A DNA stretch of 63,984 bases from Paenibacillus koleovorans NBRC 103111. Lineage in GTDB: Bacteria; Bacillota; Bacilli; Paenibacillales; NBRC-103111. The notes below the pieces were generated by a model. That model ran no database searches and was not told the DNA's origin. It saw nothing but the letters and a program-made list of their open reading frames with translations. The translations under genes and the position numbers were made by a program. Positions 16,905-25,679 of the stretch are shown piece after piece; position 1 is the first letter of the stretch; every line of letters begins with the position of its first letter. The stretch spans positions 1 to 63,984 of the forward strand of contig NZ_BIMA01000032.1 in NCBI RefSeq assembly GCF_004000845.1, given 5' to 3'.

Positions 16905-19900
16905 ATGTATCAAAAGATTTGCCGTCCGATCAACGGTCTGGTGTTGTTCGTTTTGCTGATTAGTACGATCCCCCTATTCCCCCCGAGCGCAGCCAACGCG
17001 TCGGAGACGTCCGAGCCGATCGGCTACATGGCTGACAAATGGGCCGTGGCGCCGGAATGGACGACGGCCCCGGTGATCGACGGGGCGCTCGACGAGCCGC
17101 TGTGGGCGAATGCCGCCGTGCTCGATGACTTCCGAACCGCGTATGCGTTAGAGCCATTAGATCACGCCGTCAACTATAAGATCGCCTATAGCAGCGAATA
17201 TCTCTATATCGGCGGCAGGATGGCGCAGGCGGAAGCGGATTCGCTCGCTCGGATCGAGGTTATCCTCACGCCGACGAATATGCCGGGCGCCCATCATGTC
17301 GTGCCGTTCAGGATCGATCCGGCCGATACGTCCATCGGGAATACGTATTGGTACCGGACGTACGATGATAATTTTATCAATGACAATAGGCAGACGGTGA
17401 CATCCGCGGTTTACCAGACACAAGTGGCGGACGGGTATCTGTACCTGGAGGCTGCCATCCCGATAGCTTCGATCGTAGGCGAAGGGGTGGACGCCGGCGA
17501 CGAGTGGGGGATCAATATTGTTCAGATCGAGAAGCTGAACGAGGCGGCGCTGAATTCGTGGGTCCCGATCCGTACCTCCGAGCGATGGGATCGAGGCAAC
17601 GGCAGTGAGGTGCGATACCATGCAGGTGTCATAGACGAAAGTCGGCTGGGCAGCCTGTTCTTCGGGCAGCTTCCGCTCCAGCACCTCCCAACGGGCAGCG
17701 GAGCAACTACGCTAGCACCGTGGGACACTCTGAATGCGAATCTCTACTATAAGAGCTATTCGGAGATGGAGCTGACGTTTGACAAGGAGAGCTGGGACGC
17801 CGACACGGCCGAGTATCGCTTGCAATGGAAATCGCCCGGAGGCGATTGGCAGGAGCTGGCCCCATCTTCGACGGATGAGGACGTCTCTACATTTACGATT
17901 ACGTTCGAGCATCCCCCTACGAAGGAATCCGGAATGTATCAGCTTCGTTTGACGGCTGTTCCGGTAAGCGCTTCAACGGGATTGCTAGCGCATCTCCTCT
18001 TCGATCGAGAAAGCTTCATCAAAGCCGGACTGTCCACTCTCGAACCGGCGGAGAGCTCGGAGGAGCCTGTGACTGTCGTTTGGTCCGAGCCTTCCACGCT
18101 CGTCGAAGAGACCATGGAGCTCATTCCGGAGCAGCCGGGCTTTCGCTATGTCGGATTGCCGGAGATGCCCGATCTATACCCCGATATGCTGTACGAGCTG
18201 TCCGAAGACGGGCATAGCCTGATCGCAACGCGGACGAGCACGGTGTACCCGAACGTTCAATTTCTCGAGGACCAGGCCATTGAAGTTGGAAATGCGTTAG
18301 GGGATCCGGTCTCGATTCCTTACTACGAAGACAACGAGGGCAAGCAATACCCGATCACGGCCCATCTGTGGTATTTGCAGAAACTGAGGGCAATCGGTCA
18401 AACGGCGGAGATAGCCAAAACGGATCCGCTCGGAGCGGCCCGACTGCTCTATCAATTTTCACAAGTTTACAAGGGCTACAACCCGACTATCGATCAAGCC
18501 TGGTATTACAACTCCATCGAACGCCAGAACGGGCCGCCGTACTCCTATTGGGGAGGCATGTGGTACCGCTGGTACGGCTCCGATCTTCAGACGCTCACAC
18601 CTCTGATTCGGGCTTATTCCGATGTGAAAAAAACGAATGCTTTTGACCTGCTGAGCGTCGAGCTGGGGGTGGATGTCGAGCAAAAGCTGCTGGACGAAAT
18701 GTTCCGGCCTTCGGTGGATTACGTGCTGTCGTACCCTACGCGCCTCGGCAATCTATCCTATACGAATTGGAAAGGCATGATCGAGTACGGTAAAGCGATG
18801 CAGGAGCCGGACTATATTCATCGGGTCGTGGAGCTGATGAACATATTCGTCTCGAACCTGTTCTTGTCGGACGGCTTCTGGCAAGAGATCTCGCTTTCCT
18901 ATCACAACGCTCTCGTTGACGGGATTGTGGATGCAGCGAATTTACTGCGCGGCTGGACGGACCCGGTCGGCTACATTTCTCCTCGCACGGGGACCCGGTT
19001 GGTCGATCTGGACATGGAACGCGACTTTCCGATCATAGGGAAAGCGGCGCAGATGCAGAACATCCTCGCCTACCCGGACGGCAAATATTACCCGGTCAAT
19101 GATACGCTCGCGGATCGAGTGGCACCGGATTGGACCGATGTAGGCTCGCTGCTGCTTCCGGTTGCAGGGGTCGGACGGCTGGCCGGCGGAGAAGGTTCGG
19201 AGCAGACGCAAGTGTATATGAATTTTACGCCGAATTACAAGTCCCACTATCACTACGATCCCTTAAGTCTTAGTCTCTATGCCGAAGGCCAAGAGCTCCT
19301 GCCCGATCTGGGCTATACGTTCAATACGATTTACCGTTGGTTCTCTAGGTCGACGATGGGGCACAACACGGTTGTGGTAAACAGCCATGACGCTGCGGCG
19401 GCGACGGAGGAAGCGATCGACGGCGGAACGATGGAGTCGTTCGTAGCCGAGGACGGCAGCTTCAAGGCGATGCGTGCGTCCTTTGAGGGAGCCTACACGG
19501 AAACGGACGAATATAGCCGCGAGCCGTGGTTCATTCCTTTTGCCGACGGCGACGGCCAACAAGGGTATGTGCTGGATCTGTTCCGCGTTTCCGGGGGCAA
19601 CCGCCATGAATATACGCTGCAGGGGGATGCGAATCGCGACGCCTTCTTCTCCACCGATCTGACGCTTACCGACTACGGTCCTTATTTGTTGCCGCCTGGA
19701 ACGGATGTCGTGGCACCGACGAGCAATAGCGACAGCGGCAGTGCGGAGGGTCATTACCCCGGATACATCTATGTGAATGACGTCCAGCAGGCGGAGCTCG
19801 ACGGCGATCGGTTCGAGCTGACGCTCAACACCTCGGAGCAAGGAAATGAACGCTCCAAGATGCGGATAACCGGACTGCTGGAGGAAGGCTCGAATGAGCT

Positions 19901-22900
19901 TTATCTGGGTCGCTCCCCTTCGCTGCGGACGGGGCGGCTGTATGGCCGGGATTACGACAACAACGACGAAGCCGCCAAGTATACGATGCCCAAAATGGTG
20001 CTGCGTCGGGACGGAACCGATTTGCAAAGCAAATTCGTTACCGTCATGGAGCCATATGCGGGCGAAGCTCAGCCTCGGATTGAAGTGGCGGAGCGGCTGC
20101 AGCCGGATGGAGCGCCTGACGGCGCAATCGCAGTCAAGGTGGTCTACGGCGACCAAACCGATATCCTGATCAGCAATCCGGATCATCCGGAGCAGCCGGT
20201 CGTAGTGGAGGGCATCACCATGTACGGCCAGATGGGCTTGATCCGTCTCGTGAACGGGGCGGTGAGCGAGATGTCGCTCGCAGCCGGCACCTCTCTGAGC
20301 AACGGAGTGGAGTCCATAACCGATGCTGGCCCTGTGCAAGGCGAAGTTTCCGGAACCCTGCGGGAGGCGGACGGGGACGATTACAACGCGATCGTAACGG
20401 AGACGCCGGTCGGCTCGGAAGCGATTGGGCAATATGTCGTCGTCCGGCATCCGGATCAGTCTACCCGAGGCTTCAAGATCGGCAATGTCCTCGAGGAAAA
20501 CGGCGAAACCATCTTGGTCTTGGCGGACGAGGATCCCGGATTCATGATTCGCGGCGACGGGACGTCGGCCCAAACGACGCATCCTTCCAAACAATGGACA
20601 GGGACGAATACGTTCACCATCGCGAATGTGGTGCGAAGCGATGATTATGACCCATCGCCTGTATCCGGCACCGGGACGTTGACGGGGATTGTGTATGACC
20701 CTGACGGGAATCCGCTGCAGGGCGCGGACCTGAATTTGGCAGGTTACACTTCGATCACCGCTCACTCTGCAAGCGACGGAAGCTTTACTTTAGCCAACGT
20801 ACCGGCAGGTACGCATTGGGTAACCGCGGCTAAAGCAGGGTACGTTCGAACGGTATCGACGGCTAGCGTGACTATAACCGGCGGGCAAACCTTGCCTGTA
20901 ACGGTTGCCTTCAAGCGATATTTGCCGCCGGTCTTAACCGACACCCCGCCAATCGGCGTAGTCGTCGGAGAAGATGTGCACGCGACCAGCAATGCGGACG
21001 GCTATATCTACATCGTGCCGATCGGGACCTTGAACACGATGGCGGCGATCAAGGCGGCTGCAATTACCGTAGGCGAGGTGGTCCATGGCACCCGATCCGC
21101 TGTAACGGCGGGCACTCCCGGTACGATCGACACGACCGGCATGCTTCCCGGGAAGTACGTGCTGTATGCCGTCGATGAGAGCGACCAAGTGTCCCGGAGC
21201 AAAATCGTTTATCTCGCTCATGGCTACAAACCGATCATCGATGATACCGACGTTGCCCTTCATGTATCCGACGGTTGGTCGGACCGCAGCTCTACGCACT
21301 ATTATGGCGGCACGACGAAGCTGTCGCAGCGGAAAGGGGCGACCATCGAAATTCCGTTCTACGGCACCCGTGCCAAATTGATCAGCTTGCTCGGTTCCTC
21401 GCGAGGCCAAGCGGACATTTACCTGGACGGCGTATATTCGGTCACGATCGACGCCTACAGCTCGAGCACGCAATACAATCAAGTCATCTACGATACGGGC
21501 ACATTGACGGAAGGTGTGCATGTGGTTGGGGTCGTGGTCAAAGGCGAGAAACAGGGCTCCGCTACTAACGCCTATATTTCCATCGACGCCTTGCAGACAC
21601 TCAACGAAGGGCCGACCTTATCAGCCGTCACAGCAGGTCCAATCCTGGCGGGGGCTGTGGTTACGGCAACAAGCTCCAAGACGGGACATTTATACTTGGT
21701 CCCATCGGATACGGCATACACTCGGACTGCAATCGAGGCTGCCGGCATCGAAGCGGACGGGCGCACCGTCGCCGTCACCGCGAACGTATATGGGACGCTC
21801 GACACGACCGGATTGCCGACGAATTTGTATAGCTTGTATGGGATTGATGATGGCGGGAAGCTGTCTGCAGCCGGTACTAATAGGGCCGTAATCGATCCGT
21901 TCACACTGCCGGTTGTAATAGACGATACGCAGGGGATCGTACAATGGAGCGGCGCGTGGTCGGCTTCGACGAATGCTTCGCATTATGGCGGCGGCGCGTG
22001 GTTGTCGAACCAAGTAGGCGCGTACGCGGACATTCCGTTCTTCGGAACAAGGGCGAAGGTGCTAAGCGGTGTAGGCACTTCGCGCGGCAAAGCCGACGTC
22101 TATGTGGACGGCCAGTACGTCACTAGAATCGATACGTACAGCCCGAGTACGAAGTACCAGCATGAAATCTACGATACCGGTACGTTGGCAGAAGGCCTTC
22201 ATCTGATCCGAGTAGTCGTGACCGGCGAGAGAAACGTTTCCGCCTCTAACGCCTACATCTCGATCGATGCTTTGCAGACTCTGAACGTAGGACCGATCTT
22301 GTCCGCCGTCACCGAAGGGCCTGTTGCTCAAGGTTCCATCATCTCGGCGACTAGCTCCAAAACGGGGACGCTGTACCTCGTCCCCGCCGATACGCCTTAT
22401 ACCCGTTCCGCCATTATGGCGGCCGGTAGCGAGACGGACGGCCGATCTTTTGCCGTCACGGCCAATGTGTACGGCACGCTGGACACCACCGGCTTGCCCA
22501 CGAATTTGTATAGCCTGTACGGAATCGACCAAGGCGGTCTCTTATCCGCTGTGGGGACTCGGATTGCGGTCATCGATCCGCTAGCACAGCCGGAAGTGAT
22601 TGACGATACGCAGGCAATCGTACAAATTGGCGGAACATGGTCGCCCTCTACGAATGTCTCGCACTACGGCGGCGGGGCCAAGCTGTCGAATCAAGTTGGC
22701 GCCTACGTGGACATTCCGTTCTATGGGACAAGAGCGAAGGTGCTCAGCGGAGTCGGCACATCTCGCGGCAAAGCCGACGTCTATGTGGACGGCGTGCTCG
22801 TCACCAGGATCGATACGTACAGCTCGAGCACGAAGTATCAACACGAAATTTACGATACCGGCTCCTTATCGGAGGGCATGCACCACGTTCGATTGGTCGT

Positions 22901-22973
22901 GACCGGAGAACGAAATGCTTCTGCGACCAACGCGTATATTTCCTTCGATGCCTTGAGAGTTGTCGCTGAGTAA
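16905..22973 (+). CDS. secreted heparinase II/III-like polysaccharide lyase, multimodular
   Basis: This is a 2022-residue secreted enzyme. The ATG at 16905 has GAGGTGGAG upstream, then a signal peptide to about residue 34 (ending SAANAS). Residues 45-245 resemble a CBM9/DOMON-like sugar-binding domain (WTTAPVIDGALDEPLW). Residues 460-760 look like an alpha/alpha toroid, and from about 770 comes the heparinase II/III beta-sandwich (SHYHYDPLSLSLYAEGQELL, STMGHNTVVVN). A carboxypeptidase-regulatory-like domain lies at about 1255-1340. Three tandem units follow, each with an Ig-like piece and a galactose-binding-like piece (near 1442, 1668 and 1895; HYGG and FYGTRAK motifs). There is no SLH anchor. 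It should cut a uronate-containing polysaccharide by beta-elimination, which agrees with the GH88-like gene downstream. Confidence 0.85.
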   Translation: MYQKICRPINGLVLFVLLISTIPLFPPSAANASETSEPIGYMADKWAVAPEWTTAPVIDGALDEPLWANAAVLDDFRTAYALEPLDHAVNYKIAYSSEYLYIGGRMAQAEADSLARIEVILTPTNMPGAHHVVPFRIDPADTSIGNTYWYRTYDDNFINDNRQTVTSAVYQTQVADGYLYLEAAIPIASIVGEGVDAGDEWGINIVQIEKLNEAALNSWVPIRTSERWDRGNGSEVRYHAGVIDESRLGSLFFGQLPLQHLPTGSGATTLAPWDTLNANLYYKSYSEMELTFDKESWDADTAEYRLQWKSPGGDWQELAPSSTDEDVSTFTITFEHPPTKESGMYQLRLTAVPVSASTGLLAHLLFDRESFIKAGLSTLEPAESSEEPVTVVWSEPSTLVEETMELIPEQPGFRYVGLPEMPDLYPDMLYELSEDGHSLIATRTSTVYPNVQFLEDQAIEVGNALGDPVSIPYYEDNEGKQYPITAHLWYLQKLRAIGQTAEIAKTDPLGAARLLYQFSQVYKGYNPTIDQAWYYNSIERQNGPPYSYWGGMWYRWYGSDLQTLTPLIRAYSDVKKTNAFDLLSVELGVDVEQKLLDEMFRPSVDYVLSYPTRLGNLSYTNWKGMIEYGKAMQEPDYIHRVVELMNIFVSNLFLSDGFWQEISLSYHNALVDGIVDAANLLRGWTDPVGYISPRTGTRLVDLDMERDFPIIGKAAQMQNILAYPDGKYYPVNDTLADRVAPDWTDVGSLLLPVAGVGRLAGGEGSEQTQVYMNFTPNYKSHYHYDPLSLSLYAEGQELLPDLGYTFNTIYRWFSRSTMGHNTVVVNSHDAAAATEEAIDGGTMESFVAEDGSFKAMRASFEGAYTETDEYSREPWFIPFADGDGQQGYVLDLFRVSGGNRHEYTLQGDANRDAFFSTDLTLTDYGPYLLPPGTDVVAPTSNSDSGSAEGHYPGYIYVNDVQQAELDGDRFELTLNTSEQGNERSKMRITGLLEEGSNELYLGRSPSLRTGRLYGRDYDNNDEAAKYTMPKMVLRRDGTDLQSKFVTVMEPYAGEAQPRIEVAERLQPDGAPDGAIAVKVVYGDQTDILISNPDHPEQPVVVEGITMYGQMGLIRLVNGAVSEMSLAAGTSLSNGVESITDAGPVQGEVSGTLREADGDDYNAIVTETPVGSEAIGQYVVVRHPDQSTRGFKIGNVLEENGETILVLADEDPGFMIRGDGTSAQTTHPSKQWTGTNTFTIANVVRSDDYDPSPVSGTGTLTGIVYDPDGNPLQGADLNLAGYTSITAHSASDGSFTLANVPAGTHWVTAAKAGYVRTVSTASVTITGGQTLPVTVAFKRYLPPVLTDTPPIGVVVGEDVHATSNADGYIYIVPIGTLNTMAAIKAAAITVGEVVHGTRSAVTAGTPGTIDTTGMLPGKYVLYAVDESDQVSRSKIVYLAHGYKPIIDDTDVALHVSDGWSDRSSTHYYGGTTKLSQRKGATIEIPFYGTRAKLISLLGSSRGQADIYLDGVYSVTIDAYSSSTQYNQVIYDTGTLTEGVHVVGVVVKGEKQGSATNAYISIDALQTLNEGPTLSAVTAGPILAGAVVTATSSKTGHLYLVPSDTAYTRTAIEAAGIEADGRTVAVTANVYGTLDTTGLPTNLYSLYGIDDGGKLSAAGTNRAVIDPFTLPVVIDDTQGIVQWSGAWSASTNASHYGGGAWLSNQVGAYADIPFFGTRAKVLSGVGTSRGKADVYVDGQYVTRIDTYSPSTKYQHEIYDTGTLAEGLHLIRVVVTGERNVSASNAYISIDALQTLNVGPILSAVTEGPVAQGSIISATSSKTGTLYLVPADTPYTRSAIMAAGSETDGRSFAVTANVYGTLDTTGLPTNLYSLYGIDQGGLLSAVGTRIAVIDPLAQPEVIDDTQAIVQIGGTWSPSTNVSHYGGGAKLSNQVGAYVDIPFYGTRAKVLSGVGTSRGKADVYVDGVLVTRIDTYSSSTKYQHEIYDTGSLSEGMHHVRLVVTGERNASATNAYISFDALRVVAE

Positions 22974-23007
22974 CCAACACTACATGACCGTTGAGAGGGA
23001 GAGGCTC

Positions 23008-24096
23008 ATGATGGCCAAGGAGAAAGTCAGAATCGGATACGTCGGTTGCGGGGTCATGGGGCGGGTGTATATGAAGGCTGCCCAAGCTATCCCTCCGGCG
23101 GTGAGTGAGGCCGTTACGGATCTGAACTTGGATTTGGCACGAGCGGCGGCGGATGAGTTCCGCATCGCCAAGGTGTACGCCACCGCGGAAGAGCTATTCC
23201 GCGATCCGGCTATCGATGCCGTCGTGCTGGCGCTGCCTACGGCGTTCCGAACGCCGCTGGCGCTGCAAGCGTTGCAGGCCGGCAAACATGTGCTGACCGA
23301 GAAGCCCGTAGCGATGCATGCGGATGAAGTGAAACAATTAATTCAGGCGAGGGGTTCGCTCAAGGTGGGCTGCTGCTCGGCCAGATTGCGATGCCAGGAT
23401 TCGGCGGAAGCGGTAGCGAGCGTCGTTGCCTCCGGGCAATTAGGCGAGATCCGGGTGCTGCACAGCCGCTGGCAGACGGCGGTCAAGCCGAAACCCGATG
23501 TGCCTCCACCGTTGTGGCGGTTGTCCAAGTCCGTGAATGGGGGAGGCAACCTGGCGAATCTAGGCTCCTATGCCCTGGATTATATGCTGGGGATTGTGAA
23601 CTGGAGGCTCCGGCCGGAGCACGTATTCGCTCGTACATGGAGCGTGCCCGACCTGTTCCAGGAGCATGTGGCTCCGGGAACCGATGCCGAGTCCTTAACG
23701 ACAGCAATGATTACGTTCGAGGGCGGTCCCGTCCTGATGCTGGAGCAGGGGGAGTTTGCCGTCGGCAGACAAGAGACGGTTTGGCGAATAACCGGCACGC
23801 ACGGTTCCTTGAGCTTCCGGATCCTGCCTTCGAAGCAAACGATCGTGCTGGACACGTATCGCGACGGTGCGCAGAGTGAGGAAGTCGTCTGGGAAGGCGA
23901 AGAGAACTTCGCTACGATGCAGCAGCGGCTGCTTGCGGACTTCGTGCAAGCGATCGTGCTGGATCAGGAGCCCAAGACGAACCTGGAGCAAGCCTATGTA
24001 GTGCGGAGGGTAATGGATGCCATCTATGAGTCTGCGACTCTGGGTCATTCCGTACCCTATGAAATGAATTCAATCGTTGGGGGTATAACACCATGA
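23008..24096 (+). CDS. Gfo/Idh/MocA-family oxidoreductase
   Basis: This 362-residue NAD(P)-dependent sugar or inositol dehydrogenase-like protein has the Rossmann motif GYVGCGVMGRVY near residue 9 and the conserved EKPVA containing the catalytic-loop lysine near residue 95. A C-terminal alpha/beta substrate domain follows. The ATG at 23008 (or the next codon, 23011) is chosen for the GAGAGGGAGAGG in front; the frame is open further back into the lyase gene. It overlaps the next gene by four bases (ATGA), so the two are translationally coupled. It probably oxidises or rearranges a monosaccharide released by the lyase pathway. Confidence 0.9.
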   Translation: MMAKEKVRIGYVGCGVMGRVYMKAAQAIPPAVSEAVTDLNLDLARAAADEFRIAKVYATAEELFRDPAIDAVVLALPTAFRTPLALQALQAGKHVLTEKPVAMHADEVKQLIQARGSLKVGCCSARLRCQDSAEAVASVVASGQLGEIRVLHSRWQTAVKPKPDVPPPLWRLSKSVNGGGNLANLGSYALDYMLGIVNWRLRPEHVFARTWSVPDLFQEHVAPGTDAESLTTAMITFEGGPVLMLEQGEFAVGRQETVWRITGTHGSLSFRILPSKQTIVLDTYRDGAQSEEVVWEGEENFATMQQRLLADFVQAIVLDQEPKTNLEQAYVVRRVMDAIYESATLGHSVPYEMNSIVGGITP

Positions 24097-25541
24097 CAAT
24101 ATCAGGTAAGCTACTAGAGAAATACAAAGCCGTATGCGAATTCGCACCGACGTTACCGATCCCGAGCGGACAAAGAGTTCCGTACGGCTGGGGGACGGCG
24201 GCGATCGACAGCTCGGACAGCAAGCGGGCTACTACCTTGAAGTGGTCGGGGCTTCCCGCGTCCGACTCCGACTGCAGCGTGTTTCTCCGCCTCTGCATAG
24301 CTTGCGATGTTCGCGAGGAAAAACGGATTGACGTGGCCTTGTCCGAGAGCGGGCGCGTTCTCGCCACATTCGATATCCGGTATGGCTATGTCACCCAGAT
24401 CTATGAGGTTCCGCTGCCGGCTGAGGCTATCCCAGCCGTCGCTTCAGAGGGATTAAGCCTCTTAATGGTAGAGGGGAACCGACCGTTATGGATGTTCTAT
24501 CAGCCAGATTCCGCTTCCGACTCGGCCGGTATTCCGGCTACGATGCAGCCTCATCTTCTGATCAGCGGCGGAGTCGACAGACTATCCGAATTTTACACGC
24601 AATTTCGCTCGGTTACTTCGATCCAGCCCTTCGGCTGGCTGGAGGGCTGTGTATTGGACGGCTTGTACCAATTGGAGCTGGCCGCGCCGAATCAGGGATG
24701 GAAGGACACCGCGCTGAATCATCTGCAGCTATATTTTCCGACAGGGGATACGCTCGTGATGGAGGATCATTTCGGCCAAGTATCGGACAATGTGTTCTAC
24801 TTGGATGAATCCACGCTCCCTATTGCCGTTATCGCGGAAGTGTGGCCGGATCACCCGGTACTGGACCGAGCGATCGAGTACTGGCTTTCCACCGAGCATG
24901 CGCTGACGGCGGAGGGCTGCTATACGATGGCTTATCCCATAACCGTCTTGGCGTGGCAGAGGAAGGACGCCGAGCTTGGCCGGTGGGCTTTGCGGCTCCT
25001 GCGCGAGCGGATGGACGAATTGGCGGATGACAAGGGCCTCTGGCAATGCTACAGACCCGGCTCGAATGCGGACCGCTATCGAGATTGGGCTCGCGCCTAT
25101 GCCTGGTACATGCTCGGGTTGACCCGCTCGCTGATGAACCTGCAGCAATTGGGGGCGTCTGAGGTGCCAGGGCTGGAGACATTGGAGCCGGAAATCCGCC
25201 GTGTAGCGGCTCATCTGATTGCGCTGCAAGGAGAAGACGGGCTCTGGGCCTGCTTTGTTGACGATCCGGCTACAGGAGCCGATACTTCCGGCTCGGCGGG
25301 TATTGCAGCGGCTCTGGCGCTTGGGGCGAGCCATGGCAAGCTCCCGGACGAGGCAAGACGATCTGCCGAGAAAGCGTTCGTCGGTCTTCAAGCTTACTTA
25401 ACCCCGGACGGACTGTTGGCCGGCGTCGCGCAGAACAACCGCGGCGGCGAAGCTTTGCAGAAGAGCGGGTACCGGGTTATTTCGCAAATGGCCATGGGGC
25501 TGATGGGTCAGCTGGCTGGCGCGTTAGGTCGCACTCCGTAA
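24093..25541 (+). CDS. GH88/GH105-like unsaturated uronyl hydrolase
   Basis: This 482-residue protein has a C-terminal alpha/alpha barrel typical of GH88/GH105 (YteR/YesR-like) enzymes, which remove the unsaturated uronic acid left by lyases. Clues are RDWARAYAWYMLGLTR (about residue 330), GLWACFVDDPATGADTSGSA (about 385) and YRVISQMAMGLMG at the end. VFYLDES (about 235) may hold the catalytic aspartate. An N-terminal beta-rich region of about 170 residues precedes the barrel, which standard enzymes of about 370 residues lack. No signal peptide, so cytoplasmic. The start overlaps the oxidoreductase stop. Family placement is fairly secure; linkage specificity is not. Confidence 0.72.
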   Translation: MTISGKLLEKYKAVCEFAPTLPIPSGQRVPYGWGTAAIDSSDSKRATTLKWSGLPASDSDCSVFLRLCIACDVREEKRIDVALSESGRVLATFDIRYGYVTQIYEVPLPAEAIPAVASEGLSLLMVEGNRPLWMFYQPDSASDSAGIPATMQPHLLISGGVDRLSEFYTQFRSVTSIQPFGWLEGCVLDGLYQLELAAPNQGWKDTALNHLQLYFPTGDTLVMEDHFGQVSDNVFYLDESTLPIAVIAEVWPDHPVLDRAIEYWLSTEHALTAEGCYTMAYPITVLAWQRKDAELGRWALRLLRERMDELADDKGLWQCYRPGSNADRYRDWARAYAWYMLGLTRSLMNLQQLGASEVPGLETLEPEIRRVAAHLIALQGEDGLWACFVDDPATGADTSGSAGIAAALALGASHGKLPDEARRSAEKAFVGLQAYLTPDGLLAGVAQNNRGGEALQKSGYRVISQMAMGLMGQLAGALGRTP

Positions 25542-25545
25542 AGCC

Positions 25546-25637
25546 TTATCTATTTCCAGACGATTTATCTATTCTTGTAGGGAAGCGGATTAGGAGTAAA
25601 GATAATTGTGACACAAGCGCCAGCTATGAGAAGTTGA
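25546..25637 (+). promoter_or_regulatory. proposed AraC-type activator/promoter element, copy B
   Basis: TTATCT at 25546 and again at 25565 (19 bp apart) are followed by TTGTAG (25575-25580), a 20-base spacer, GATAAT (25601-25606) and the conserved downstream stretch to 25637 with GACA, AAGCG and CTATGAGA. It aligns without gaps to 16703-16794. It drives the transporter cassette starting at 25680 and was probably duplicated from, or gave rise to, the copy before the lyase. Confidence 0.6.
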
Positions 25638-25679
25638 AGATGCAAGTCAATAGCTCAACCAACCAAGGAGGGGTCAAGT

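Noticed and set aside
19263-20765. Long 500-codon antisense open frame opposite the lyase gene
   Set aside because: It follows the codon periodicity of the sense gene, is rich in Arg, Ile and His, has no ribosome site, and lacks any recognisable domain.
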